A stretch of 64,000 bases of DNA from Spodoptera frugiperda (lineage: Eukaryota > Arthropoda > Insecta > Lepidoptera > Noctuidae). A program made the position numbers and the translations under genes. The stretch covers positions 5,070,001 through 5,134,000 of the forward strand of contig NC_064239.1 of the NCBI RefSeq assembly GCF_023101765.2. The letters run 5' to 3'. Positions within the stretch are counted from its first letter, which is position 1; every line of letters begins with the position of its first letter. The notes below the pieces were generated by a model that made no database searches, was not told the DNA's origin, and was given only the letters and a program-made list of their open reading frames with translations. Below, piece by piece: positions 33,301-44,028 of this stretch.

Positions 33301-36300
33301 GCTCGACGTTTCCTCGTTTGTGACACAATGTCTATGAGTCCCTGGTGTGACTTGAAATGAGTCGAACATTACCCGTAATTAACAAATACCAGAATTACAT
33401 AAATGATAAATGATATTTATTTCTGTAAATAGATTATAAAATAACACTTTTCATCATCATCATCATCATCAGCCGAGAGACGTCCACTGCTGAACAAAGG
33501 CCTCCCCCTTGGTCCTCCACGTAGAACGACAAGCCGCCACCTGCATCCACTGGCTCCCCGCCACTCTGACGATGTCGTCGGTCCACCTAGTGGGAGGTCT
33601 GCCCACGCTGCGTCTTCCGGTCCGCGGTCGCCACTCAGTCACCTTCCTGGCCCAGCGGCCATCAGTCCTCCGAGCGACGTGGCCTGCCCATTGCCACTTC
33701 AGCCTGCATATTTTGAGAGCTATGTCTGTAACTCTTGTTCTTTGGCGAATTTCCATATTTCGGATTTTGTCGCGCAAAGATACTCCGAGCATAGCTCTCT
33801 CCATCGCGCGCTGGGCGACTCTGAGCCTTTCTAAAAGGCCAGCAGTTAGGGACCATGTCTCGGTACCGTACGTCATCACTGGCAACACACACTGGTTGTA
33901 CATCCTGGTCTTCAGACACTGCGGGATTTTTGACGAGAAGACTTCATGCAACTTCCCAAATGCTGCCCATCCGAGTTGGATTCTTCGAGCGACCTCTTTC
34001 TCGAAGTTGGACCTACCTAGCTGGATGATCTGACCCAGGTATGTGTAGTGGTCTACAACTTCGAGTATATCGTTCCCAACGACAACCGGTATAGGTGCAA
34101 CATGGACATTTGACATGATTTTCGTCTTGTCCATGTTCATTTTAAGGCCCACCTGTTGGGAAACGATATTGAGGTCGCTGAGCATGGTGTTCAGCTCTTC
34201 CAGCGACTCTGCCATTACGACTATGTCATCGGCGAAACGGAGATGAGTGATGTATTCGCCATTAATGTTGATGCCGCGTCCGCTCCAGTCCAAGAGCTTA
34301 AAAACGTCCTCCAGTGCGTTCGTGAACAGTTTCGGAGATATAACGTCTCCCTGTCTCACGCCCTTCCGCAACTGGATTGGCCTCGTAGTCTCTTCCTGGA
34401 GTCGGATGCGCATGGTGGCGTTGTTATACAAACACTTCAAAACCTCGATGTATCTATAGTCGATGTGGCACCGCTGGAGAGACTGCAGCACCGCCCAGGT
34501 TTCGATTGAATCGAAGGCTTTCTCATAGTCCACAAACGCCAAGCATAGTGGCAAGTTATACTCCTCGGTCTTCTGTATAATCTGCCGCAGCGTATGAATG
34601 TGGTCTATGGTACTGAAACCTTTTCGGAATCCGGCTTGTTCGGGAGGCTGGAAGTCATCAAGCCTGCGTTCGAGACGGTTCGTGATGACCCTCGAAAACA
34701 GCTTATACACATGGCTCAGAAGTGAGATAGGTCTGTAGTTCTTTAGCAGACAGTTGTCGCCTTTTTTAAAGAACAGAACCACCACACTCCGTTGCCATGC
34801 TACCGGCGTGGTTCCCTCGAGTATGACGGAATTGAATAGCTTCTGGAGGACTAAAAGTATCGGTTTTCCACCCGCTCGCAGAAGTTCCGACGTGATTCCG
34901 TCATCGCCCGGCGCCTTGTTGTTTTTAAGCTGTTTGAGAGCCATCCTAATCTCGTACAGGCTGATGTCTGGGATATCCTCAGTGTAGTGCCGCGTCAGTT
35001 TAGCTCTTGGGTCCCGAGCTGTACCGACGATGGGTTGTCGTGTTGAGGTGTATAACTGTCCGTAAAACCTCTCGAGCTCTCCGAGGATCTCGGACTTCGA
35101 CGAGATGACGCTGCCATCCTCGGTCTTCAGCCTCGTCATTTGGCTTTGCCCAACAGACGAATTCTTTGCGAAGACTTTTGAGCCCTTGTTTCGCTCAATT
35201 AAGTCTCTGACTCTTGCGGCGTTATAGGCCCGCAGGTCACGTCGCATGTATTTCGAGATTCGTCTATTGAGCTTGCCGTATTCAGACATATCGTCTGAAG
35301 ACTGCAGCCTCATCTCGCTACGATCCTTAAGAAGTTTTAAGGTTCCGTCGGAGAGCTTTTGGGGCCTGTTTCGGCGGGGGTCTTGAAGAAGTCTGACCCC
35401 ACTGCTCGGACAGTTTCCACCAACCCATTATTTATCTCGTCCACGTTTCCACAATCAGCTAGACACTGGAAGCGATTTTGCAGTTGGAGTTGGAACTGCT
35501 CGGGGTTTTGGATCTGGGCACGTCCAGGGCGGAGCGTGGACTTCACCAGGCGTGACCGCTCTAGTTTTACATTGATGTTCAGTGTGCCCCTGACAATACG
35601 GTGATCGCTACCGGTTTTCACCTTCGCTATCACAGAGACATCACTGAATATACGTCTTTCGGTCGCCATGATGAAGTCGATCTCATTTTTGGTAGAACCA
35701 TCAGGGCTTATCCATGTCCACTTCTTGGCCGGTCGCTTCTGGAAGAAGGAGTTCATCAAATAGAGTCTCTCCCTCTCCATAAAGTCGACCAGCCGCTGGC
35801 CCCGATGGTTTCGCTGCCCATATCCAAATGGCCCTATTCTCAACTCATCGCTATTCCGTGTGCCCACCTTTGCATTGAAATCCCCCATCACAACGGTGAA
35901 GTGTGTTTCGGAGGAGTGTATGGCTTTTGAAATTTCCTCATACAGAGCCTCTACTTCGTCGTCACAATGTGTCGAGGTCGGCGCATATACCTGTATGACC
36001 TTCAGCGAATACCGGTTAGATATTCTGAGTATAAGGTACGCTACCCTGTTCGACACACTGTCGACCTCACACACGTTGTTGACGAGAGACTTGCGGACGA
36101 GAAATCCGACACCACCCTGGGATTTACGGTCTCCTTCCCGGAAGAAGAGCAAGTTGCCGGAATCTAGGATTATCGTATCCTGACCCTCTCTTCGGATTTC
36201 AGATAGTCCCAAGATGTCCCACCGCATTTTGCTCAATTCTTCCTCCAGCTCGACAATCTTCTCATCAGTCCGCAGTGTGCGGATGTTGTGCGTTGCCAGG

Positions 36301-39300
36301 GCCAAAGTTCGTCGGGGGTGGTAGCGCTTTCTCTGCCGGGGATTCTTAGCACCCCCTGCTCCGCCGTTACCTGATCCGCTACCTAGATCAGGAATAGCGG
36401 AGCTGCCGGGGACTGGGGGCCGTGTAATTTTGTTGTCGCTCATAGTGAAAGGGGGGGTTGCCATAATCCCCACGCTTGGCAGGCGGCTTGGGGATCGCAG
36501 TTAGGTCACCGATAAATTTTGAGAATGCTGCTGCCCATTCCTCGGTGGCTGGTCGCAGTTTTAGGACGTACCCGGGTCCAGTTTAACACTTTTACACGTC
36601 AATATTTCAAATAGCTAGATGAGGCCGGCATTTCCTATCCGACTACTCTGAGAAGAAATGCCGAAACAAACTCAGAGGTCATAGTCTCTTTTAAAGTCCA
36701 GACAAAATCAATTAGAGATGTCGGAGAACCGTGCAAGTTTATTCTGTAGTGGTCTTTTGAGGAAAGAACCACAACTGTATGAGTGGACCTGTGCAGATGG
36801 CAGTACGCATGTGTAAGTTTACAATCAGCTCAGCTGACGGCTGTTGCTGAATGATCCTACCAACAATACCAACCAAAAGAACATTTGGGTAGGCCACACA
36901 AATGCTCACACTGTCAGAAAATCATCCCTTGATCAGTTTTGCGCTTTAAAATATAGATTTAGATTTCAGCCATGATCGTCCCACTGCCGGGCAAAGGCCT
37001 CCCTAACATCCCTCCAGTCCTCTCTGTTTAAAGCATGCGTTGTCATAGATGTGGAGTTTATGCCGCCATCTTATTTTAGGCCTGGCGCGACGTCTGTAGA
37101 CGTTAAGCGGACTCCACTCAATAGCGAGTTTTTGGAAAATATAAGTACTTGACTTTCTTTAATTTGTATTTCGAACTTACCATAAGATTATCATACACCA
37201 AAGAATACTGCAGTCGATCTTCTAGACCGAAGAAGACATTTCCAGCTGTCTGCCAAGGAGTCAGTTCGTTCTCCACTAGCAAATAAGTGGTAAGGTCCAG
37301 AGCTATGCTGTAAGGCACAGCTCGCGCTTCAGCTAGAGCGAAAACATCGTCCAGTAGTTGTGATCTGTCCGCACCACTGAGCTGAAAAATTGGAAAAATC
37401 AACGTCACGCCTTTGCTACGCCGAAGGGGTAGGCAGAGGTGCACATTACAGCACGTAATGTACACCCACTTTTCACCATTTGTGTTATAAAGTCCCGTGT
37501 AATAGGGAGTGAGCCTATTGACATTATACTGCACAATCCTAGACTCCGCGCTACTAATGAGAAATTACAGTTTTTTGTAAAACCAAAAAAAAAACCAGCA
37601 GTACTTTATCAGACCCGGGAATCGAACCCCAGACCGCTTGTCCGATCACACTTGCGACCACTCGACCAAATACGCAGTCTGAGAAATTGAATGAATTTCA
37701 AATTTCAGAAATACTTTGCCTAAGGTGAGGTATTTGTTTAACACATTGAACGCCGTGGTGGTCACCGGTGACCGACGTTAGCGGAGGATTTGCCTTCAAC
37801 AGTTTTCTATTGGCAGTCAAAGACTTAAAGTTATTGTTAGTTTACCTGATTAGACTTGGATTTCAACGCTTCAATGAGGGCTTGCCAAGTGGATTCATCG
37901 TAATTCACTCTGTAGTAACCCACTTGGTTGTTGTTAATCTTCAGCCATTTATCGTCGGCATTTATTTTCAATGTTACTGAAACAAATACATAATACCGTA
38001 TGAGTTTTACATAGTGGTATTTTAACAGTTATTTTATTTGTATATAAACATTAAGTATTGGCAGCAAGTCACAATGCAAGCAAAGTATGAATATATGAGG
38101 AAGTTAGATTAAATAGATTACTATGCACACTCCCGTATCAATCGATTATAAGCCCCTGTTGTGGCTCGAAAATAGTCGAGCACTCCTCAATAATTACGTT
38201 AGCGATATTTCGTAATTAATTATGAATATCTTACCATCTTGAGCTGTGTCAGCCAGCCAAGTAACTTCATTCTTTGTTGCAGTATCAGTCTTGAATGTGA
38301 TGGGCACAAACCATTTGTAGCTGTAAAGTGATTTTTCATTAACACTTTCATAAAAAAACAACCTGACGCATTTTATCCCCGAAGGGGTAGGCAGAAGTGA
38401 ACATTACGACACGTAATGTAGCTATACAATGTACTTACACCCAGTTTTCACTATTTGTGTTATAGTCCCATGTAATAGGGTTGACCCGACAATCGAACCC
38501 AAAACTCTTGTCCGGCAGTCGCACTCAACCAACGAGTCAGTCAGTAACACCTTCAAGTATGTTATAAATTAGTTCTCGTCCAGTGATCGACTCTAATTCG
38601 ATTAATCGCTCATAATCACAACTTACTTGAACTTAGAATCGTTGGGGTAGACTGCATCAGGATCGATTAGGAATCGAGACTGCGATACAATGAATGACTT
38701 AGGCTCGTCACCACGTTTCACATTCAACACAGGGTAACCCATTTGAAGAGTCCATGTGTCCATTATGTATCTGAAATAGAATATAAAGGTAAAACTATCA
38801 TTCTTAAGTCTTCAGTGATATCAATTCAATAAATCTTTTATTGGAATAATATAATTCCATCAAATAGCTGGTGGTTCACTTCTCCAAGTGCCCACTAAGA
38901 AAGTATTGTTTTCTAAGTAGTTATAGTGTTTGAATAAAAAAAGGTCCAAAAATATAGGACATACATAATGATCATACTACTGTACTCAGAATAATTGAAT
39001 GGTAACTTAACCTGGTTCCTAATAATTGTTTTAGGATGAACAAAATCGTTATTAAGGAATAGTTTAAGTAATCATTAAATGTATTTGAGTGTGGTAGTTA
39101 AGGATCTAAACCAAATTATTATATTTATGTTGTTAAAAATTATACATGAACGTTCGCAAGAAACAGATTGCAGAATAAAAAAACTTACGTGAGATTCAAA
39201 TCAGGGAAATCTTTTTTGAAGTAAGGTTCTAGTGATGACAGCAGTTCTTGAGTAACAGTGTTGCCAAACTCGTATTTCTTCAAGTAATCTGAGACTCCGT

Positions 39301-42300
39301 GACGGAAGTTCTCTGGCCCGATAAATCCTTCCAACATCCTTAAGATAGATGCTCCCTGAAAGCAAAATCCAGTACAAAATGAGTTACAATTATAATACAA
39401 AGATTTGGATTCCCAGACAATGTTAAAATGGGTTCTTCCAAAAGTTCCTGCTTGCATACTATTAGTATTCTTTCATTACTTTAAGTTTTCCAGATAAAAT
39501 TAGAGTTTCTGCACGACGTCGCCGCGTCTGCGCACGCTGCTCATGATGAAAAGTCCCTCTGTGACTCGAAACCAGTAGAGCTTATCTCAATTTATTTACA
39601 TGTGTAAACCGTAATTTTTAGTTAATTTAGTATGTGTCATATTATGGTAGATAGGAAAAACCTACTGATTTTGCAGGAACTTTGCCAGACATGGGAATTG
39701 AACCCGAACTGCATTGTGATTGCATTGCAACGCACATGATAACAATGGAAATCATACCATCCTTATTAAAGCATTATAAATTAAAATAACTTTTGAATAT
39801 GTGGAAGAGACATACTTCGGCACGAAGTTGATCGGCGGAATGCGGCGATTGCTTACCATCAGGCGTCTGCTCATTTACCAGCTTATATCCTAAAAGAATC
39901 AATAGACACTTACCTTATTATAAGAAATACTGTCAAATATGGATGTGATTTGATCAGGTGTGGCCACAGTTTGTACTATCGGATGGCTGGACAGCTTCGC
40001 ATCAATCGACAACACTGGATGCAACACTTTAGTTAAGAAGCTATCCAACTGAAACAAAACCAAATATTTTTTTATGTACAGAGCCATACTTTGGCACGAA
40101 CGAACCGCTTTGGCTCGAATGGAGTGATACCATGGCCTCACAGAAAACCAACGTGAAACATAAAAACGCTCGCTTAATATTTTGCCTTATGAAGTTATCA
40201 GAAGCCTAATCCCAGGGGGATTAGACTTCTACCAATAGGCCAGCACGCATTTGCAATCTCTGCTGTCGTGGATTTTCCTGATACCAATCCTTTAAAGGTA
40301 ATACTTATTTACATATGTTCATGACTTTAAAGTAAATATGTATAATGACGGTTGTCACTTACAACTTTCCAGCTGGGCTCAATAGCCTCTAAGGCTTTAG
40401 CTTGCATGTACGAAGCGAAACCTTCGTTCAACCAGACTTCATCCCACCATTTCATTGTTACTGAAAATTTATAATCGTATAATCGAAACTACTTGTTATT
40501 TAACATTTAGTAAAACCATATTACAACAAACTACTGTATCTTATTACGCTCATTAGCAGTTCATCATGACCATTATGGTAACAACATTCCAATTGTATTT
40601 GCACACAAACAAAAAACCACCTTAACACTCTTTAAACAAAAACCAATTTTAAATGACAACTGAAAACAAAGGCAAATATGAAATAAAATCCATACTTAAT
40701 TAGAAGTCTGTGACACACATACCTAAGTTTCCGAACCACATGTGTGCGAGTTCATGAGCTATTGTGTTGGCCACACTTATTTTGTTTGTGGCTGAAGCCG
40801 AAGCCTGATCCACGAGGAATGATGTCTCTCTATATGTGATCAGGCCCCAGTGCTCCGTGGCACCGGATACATAATCAGGGATGGCTATCATATCTGAAAT
40901 GTGAGAATAAAGTTGTACTATAAATTGTTGATAAAAAATAAAATGTTGTTAACCAAAGCAGTTATTTTACCAAGAAACAATAGCAAGATCATAATAAGTT
41001 ACAAGTTTCTTTAATGATATACAATTTACAATCATTGTACTATGGGTAAACTGAGGTATGAAAATAAAGAAGGTTATTTATGTACAATATCCAACCTAAT
41101 TTAGGCAGAGGGAATGGTACTTCATAGTAATTGATGTAGAATTCAGTGGCTCTCTTTCCAATGTCCAGAGCAAAGTCAATTTTATGCAGATCCTGCTTCT
41201 GAGCGAATGATCGGAGCTTGAAGTTTCTTCCTATGCCCCCTGAGTTAATGTCGGCCTCCTTATAATCAAAATCGCAGACAACAAAGCAAGCCAAGTATGT
41301 AGACATAGGCACACTAGTTGCAAATGTGACTCTGTCCATTTGAACATTTTTATCATATACTGATGAGATTTCCTGGAAAAAAATAACAAAACTTAACTTA
41401 AATTAGTACATAGAATTGTTATAATCAACTTTCAACAAAATAATAAATTAAACTAAGTTAAAATATGATACTAAGGGTCTGTATTATGACTGATTTATTT
41501 CTGATACATTTTGTATTGATAATACATCAAACTGTCCACCAGTTAAAATAAATAAAGCAGTGAAACAGAGATTGACTTCCATTTAGGTAATTAGAATCCA
41601 AGTTCATCTCATCTCATCACATTGAAATACAATTTCATCTTATTGGAAAAATACATTCAAGACTTACATTCATGTTGGAAAGAGCAACATAAGAATGTGG
41701 CTTCCACAAGGTGATATCATAAGTGGCTTTGAAGTCCGGCTCATCAAAGCAAGGGAATGCTTGTCTAGCATAAGTTGGCTGGAATTTACTTGCAACCATT
41801 GTTCTGAAAACATTTATAGAAACAAGATTACTTAGAAGTATTAAGTATCAAAATAAATCATAGGTCACTTTAATAAATTATGTAGATGATTTGGTCTTAA
41901 CTGTAATATAACTACATTGTTGTTATAAATTATGAATAAAGAGAATTTGTGGATATCATGTCAGTAGCTTTACATACTAAAGTAAAGCTTAGTTTCAAAT
42001 GATATTCAGTTTCTTTTCCTTTTTAAACTGCCATTTTAGGGAGTGAAGTGAGGACATAAGATGCACAATATTTAGAGCATATAAAAGTTACCTAGAATCA
42101 AGTAAGCGTGAGGAATAAAACCCAACAATATTTCGTGTCAGATCGCCATCAAAGTTAATAGATATTTTGTAGTTCCCTGCACTCTGCGCTGAATCAAAAT
42201 GTATAAACAACTGTTCCATTTGTTTTATTTCCAAAAACTTTGCGACGGGAACCTCATCATTGCCTTTGAATACCTTAACATCTTTTATGTTCAAGAAGTT

Positions 42301-44028
42301 TGAATGAAGGTTTATGTAATTCCTTTCTTGTTTCATTACAATTTCTATGTCAACACTTCCCTGAAACTCTCCCTTGTCTAGTTCAGGGCGTAATTCCAGC
42401 TTGTAGTTCACCGGTCGCACTAGCGGGGACAGCCGTTCAGACAATTTCACGTTGATACGCATATCTGCCATAATATTTTTACTTTCACTATAAAATTGGA
42501 CCCGGTTTCGATGGGTTATAGCATCACACAATCTACTACGGCGACCATTAATTGGAATAAAAGTATTATCCAAACACTTTTTGATCAATAAACCGCGGTA
42601 ACATGAACTCATTAAAATAATATAAATTGGAACTTAAACGAAACGTAGGAAAATATTTTATTTATTTTGATTTCGGTGTACACACAGCTGATTTTACGCA
42701 GCCGCAAAGAACGCTTGAAATTTGAAATGTCATCAGATTGACTCCAACTTTTCAATGTCAACTGTCAAACTGTCAAGTCAACAGGTAAGATACAGTTTTA
42801 ATAAAGCAAAGACAACAATGATTCGGCCTATATTGAAGTATGTATTATGAAATTAATTCCAGGAGCAATTTAAACAATAATTATATTATTATTGAACAGT
42901 AAGTACTTCATTAGTTTATACTCCGTGATACATTGATTTTTGTATCCTAATATTCTTAAGAATTCTAAGAATAACTAGAAAAGTGTTAGTTATAATATGT
43001 AGGTACTTATACACGCTACCGGTAACCGTAATAATTCTACTATCAACTTGGTAAGTAGGTATAGTTACCAAGTTGATTATGATTGAAGTTTTATATAAGA
43101 TGTGTGTGTTATGTTTTTATTACAAACAATATGCACTGTGATGTGTTAACTTACCCGCCAGTTTTTAAATTACTCTTATAAAAACCAACTATTTTGTTAT
43201 CCAATCTGCCAGAGAATAAAATAAACAGCTTGTATTGCGCAATGTCCAATTCGTTTTGTAAATTTATTAATAACAGCTCTCTTTTATCCAAAGACATATT
43301 TGTAGAGAGTATTCGAATGCCTTTACTGTTATTATTTGTCAAGCTAATTCCATGAATGGTCAAATTATTTGCGTGTAGTGCAATTGTTTTAATTTTTTCT
43401 TTCACTGATATTGTGATTAGGACAGATCCAGCAAAGGAGTTATTCGTAGTGTTTGGATTTAGCATAAGTTTGTAGTTCTCTGGTTCAACACTTCTTGGGA
43501 GACGGTAGTAATTAGGGTCCTGGAAACAAAAGAAGCACTATTAAATATAGGTAGGTCTTGTGAAAGTAGGTAGCGAAAGAAAAATCACTAGATTTTTTCT
43601 CATATTATGTCTTGTGTGAGTTAGTGTTAGTGAGTTTAAACAATTTAAACATACAAATTCAAACATCATACCCAAACCCGGAATAGCGCGTTCGGCGCTC
43701 TGATTGGCCGGTTCGAAGAAACCAACCAATAAGAGAGCCGAACGGGCTCTCGTTTTGATTACTTTAAACTTAAAGCAAACTTAGGGTATTGGTTATTTAT
43801 CGATTATTTCATATTTAATTCCATGCCATAGTATTCTCAAAATTGTCTTACCTCTATCTTTTTCTCATCCTGTGTAGTATTATCAGGTTTATGTTCAATA
43901 AGTTTACACGCATCTCTATCCAACGTCGCTAGTGCAACGGTGGACACAAAAAAACACAGAGCCGCTATTATGAAAAATATTAGCAGCTTATGATTACGCG
44001 ACCACTCCATTACTTTTGGTTTTCCCAT
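30326..44028 (-). CDS. M1 zinc aminopeptidase (gluzincin), 16 shared or alternative exons, about 942-949 aa
   Basis: Trims N-terminal residues from peptides. Shared exons: 41668-41803, 41096-41372, 40723-40893, 40363-40460, 39914-40048, 39189-39355, 38627-38770, 38235-38320, 37846-37976, 37181-37381, 33095-33171, 32181-32338, 31566-31719, 30925-31147, 30326-30475 (TGA). Every junction is GT-AG and the phases fit. With the 42092-42612 first exon the product is 942 aa. HELAH is at 358-362 and the third zinc ligand Glu381 lies 18 residues later in NEGFASY. The likely transition-state Tyr444 is in SISYNKGAS. The substrate-anchoring motif usually written GAMEN reads GATEH (322-326). A C-terminal ERAP1_C-like helical domain follows. 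The set suggests the APN/ERAP/PSA group. Intron 11 (between 37181 and 33171) holds a full RTE LINE. Confidence 0.9.
31200..31425 (+). mobile_element. SINE-A copy in an aminopeptidase intron
   Basis: Sense copy with TTGGAGAGCCATGCTTCGG, GGGCCGGCTCGACCAGAGTG and CCTAACCCCCAAAAGGCCGG. The tail is truncated. Confidence 0.7.
31492..31545 (-). mobile_element. R1a LINE tail, left part of a split copy
   Basis: T-run, AAGGGGAGAGAATCATGAAATG and CTCCTTGGGCGAG. It stops exactly where the part at 31811 begins in the element's own coordinates. Exon 31566-31719 lies between the two parts. Confidence 0.65.
31811..32060 (-). mobile_element. R1a LINE 3' UTR, right part of a split copy
   Basis: Starts CGAGAGAGTGTCAGATCC and continues through ACCCGCTAGGTAGTCCGCAG and CCCCATCTGTGGTGGTCTGA to the CGTCCGCAGACTCGCACAG block. 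It lacks the T-run end, which is found at 31492. Confidence 0.75.
33469..35313 (-). CDS. RTE reverse transcriptase part, 614 aa
   Basis: RT motifs in order: NNKAPGDDGI, RPISLLSHVYKLFSRV, AGFRKGFSTIDHI, CLAFVDYEKAFDS, GVRQGDVISPKLF, RFADDIVVMA and GLKMNMDKTKIM. The C-terminal end is the usual RTE region (GRRSVGRPPTRWTDDI). The frame stays open upstream of the annotated Met into the endonuclease junction, so the two ORFs were once one. Confidence 0.85.
   Translation of the reverse strand: MRLQSSDDMSEYGKLNRRISKYMRRDLRAYNAARVRDLIERNKGSKVFAKNSSVGQSQMTRLKTEDGSVISSKSEILGELERFYGQLYTSTRQPIVGTARDPRAKLTRHYTEDIPDISLYEIRMALKQLKNNKAPGDDGITSELLRAGGKPILLVLQKLFNSVILEGTTPVAWQRSVVVLFFKKGDNCLLKNYRPISLLSHVYKLFSRVITNRLERRLDDFQPPEQAGFRKGFSTIDHIHTLRQIIQKTEEYNLPLCLAFVDYEKAFDSIETWAVLQSLQRCHIDYRYIEVLKCLYNNATMRIRLQEETTRPIQLRKGVRQGDVISPKLFTNALEDVFKLLDWSGRGININGEYITHLRFADDIVVMAESLEELNTMLSDLNIVSQQVGLKMNMDKTKIMSNVHVAPIPVVVGNDILEVVDHYTYLGQIIQLGRSNFEKEVARRIQLGWAAFGKLHEVFSSKIPQCLKTRMYNQCVLPVMTYGTETWSLTAGLLERLRVAQRAMERAMLGVSLRDKIRNMEIRQRTRVTDIALKICRLKWQWAGHVARRTDGRWARKVTEWRPRTGRRSVGRPPTRWTDDIVRVAGSQWMQVAACRSTWRTKGEAFVQQWTSLG
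35337..36473 (-). CDS. RTE endonuclease part, 378 aa
   Basis: AP endonuclease motifs: THNIRTLR, LGLSEIRREG, VMGDFNAKVG, EIDFIM and GSDHRIV. The ORF ends prematurely at TAA 35337-35339 because the frame is lost just upstream, at the C-run at 35361-35364. The frame that continues into the reverse transcriptase has one more base in that run, judging from the continuity of both frames. Confidence 0.8.
   Translation of the reverse strand: MGIMATPPFTMSDNKITRPPVPGSSAIPDLGSGSGNGGAGGAKNPRQRKRYHPRRTLALATHNIRTLRTDEKIVELEEELSKMRWDILGLSEIRREGQDTIILDSGNLLFFREGDRKSQGGVGFLVRKSLVNNVCEVDSVSNRVAYLILRISNRYSLKVIQVYAPTSTHCDDEVEALYEEISKAIHSSETHFTVVMGDFNAKVGTRNSDELRIGPFGYGQRNHRGQRLVDFMERERLYLMNSFFQKRPAKKWTWISPDGSTKNEIDFIMATERRIFSDVSVIAKVKTGSDHRIVRGTLNINVKLERSRLVKSTLRPGRAQIQNPEQFQLQLQNRFQCLADCGNVDEINNGLVETVRAVGSDFFKTPAETGPKSSPTEP
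36965..37100 (-). mobile_element. RTE 3' fragment next to the full-length RTE
   Basis: GCAAAGGCCTCCCTAACATC and GCCGCCATCTTATTTTAGGC match the 3' segment at 3161-3290 rather than the adjacent full element, so this is a separate older insertion. Confidence 0.5.
37405..37685 (-). mobile_element. tRNA-derived SINE copy (aminopeptidase intron)
   Basis: Antisense: CCGAAGGGGTAGGCAGAGGT and TGTGTTATAAAGTCCCGTGT. The head reads GACCCGGGAATCGAACCCC, the complement of the B-box region. Confidence 0.75.
37735..37830 (+). repeat. Dispersed repeat, second copy
   Basis: Shares GGATTTGCCTTCAACAG and TTGGCAGTCAAAGACTTA with 27090-27190. It borders exon 37846-37976. Confidence 0.55.
38362..38550 (-). mobile_element. 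tRNA-derived SINE copy, internally deleted
   Basis: Antisense: TTATCCCCGAAGGGGTAGGC, TTACGACACGTAATGTAGC, then GACAATCGAACCCAAAAC and a decayed head. Confidence 0.7.
38977..39100. repeat. MITE family M2, copy 3 (aminopeptidase intron)
   Basis: ACTGTACTCAGAATAATTGA at the left; GTTTAAGTAATCATTAAATG and TTGAGTGTGGTAG at the right. Confidence 0.65.
39805..39896 (+). mobile_element. SINE-A copy, strongly deleted
   Basis: CATACTTCGGCACGAAGTTG joined directly to GCGGCGATTGCTTACCATCA and GCTCATTTACCAGCTTATA. The middle is missing. Confidence 0.6.
40070..40165 (+). mobile_element. SINE-A head fragment
   Basis: CAGAGCCATACTTTGGCACG, CTCGAATGGAGTGATACC and CCTCACAGAAAACCAACGTG. It borders the acceptor of exon 39914-40048. 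Confidence 0.6.
42092..42612 (-). CDS. Aminopeptidase alternative exon 1: soluble N-terminus
   Basis: Codes a 47-residue Arg/Lys-rich leader (MSSCYRGLLIKKCLDNTF...) before a second Met at 42471 (MADMRINVKLSERLSPLVR). The same beta-domain opening as exon B follows (VNYKLELRPELDKGEF to NIVGFYSSRLLDS). It leaves in phase 2 (AG then GTAACT), identical to exon B, so both can join exon 2 in frame. No NxS/T sequon is present. The leader could be a mitochondrial presequence; starting at the second Met would give a cytosolic enzyme. It lies between exon B and exon 2. Confidence 0.82.
43155..43519 (-). CDS. Aminopeptidase alternative exon B: first beta-domain segment of the membrane form
   Basis: Reads DPNYYRLPRSVEPENYKLML through GRLDNKIVGFYKSNLKTG, the opening of the M1 N-terminal beta-barrel. 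Five further N-glycosylation sequons (NTT, NNS, NLT, NNS, NMS) fit a luminal or extracellular face. It is 365 nt, enters in phase 0 and leaves in phase 2 (GG then GTAAGT). With the A of exon 2 this makes Gly, followed by TMVASKFQPTYARQ. Confidence 0.82.
43684..43788. repeat. MITE family M1, copy 4 (between aminopeptidase exons A and B)
   Basis: CGTTCGGCGCTCTGATTGGC pairs with CCAACCAATAAGAGAGCCG; the AAAGCAAACTTAGGGTA end is present. The left end is eroded. Confidence 0.6.
43852..44028 (-). CDS. Aminopeptidase alternative exon A: cytoplasmic tail and signal anchor
   Basis: Codes MGKPKVMEWSRNHKLL, then a hydrophobic segment about residues 14-36 (IFFIIAALCFFVSTVALATL), then a polar stem with an NTT sequon. 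Basic residues precede the membrane segment, which fits type II topology. It has 59 codons and ends in phase 0 at a GTAAGA donor. An acceptor (TTTCCATTTCAG) immediately precedes the ATG, so at least one untranslated exon must lie further upstream. A donor at 54709 (CAACG, GTGAGT) is a possible but unproven candidate. Confidence 0.8.

Larger units (their letters stand above)
33452..36583 (-). mobile_element. Full-length RTE-clade LINE in aminopeptidase intron 11
   Basis: A 3.13 kb element in the same orientation as the host gene. The 3' end is a (GAT)n tail, seen as CATCATCAT on the plus strand. A 10-bp duplication TAACACTTTT flanks it at 33442-33451 and 36584-36593. Endonuclease and reverse transcriptase are both present, separated by one frameshift. 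Confidence 0.85.

Noticed and set aside
33509..36183. Plus-strand ORFs over the RTE element (up to 174 codons)
   Set aside because: Shadows of the minus-strand endonuclease and RT frames.
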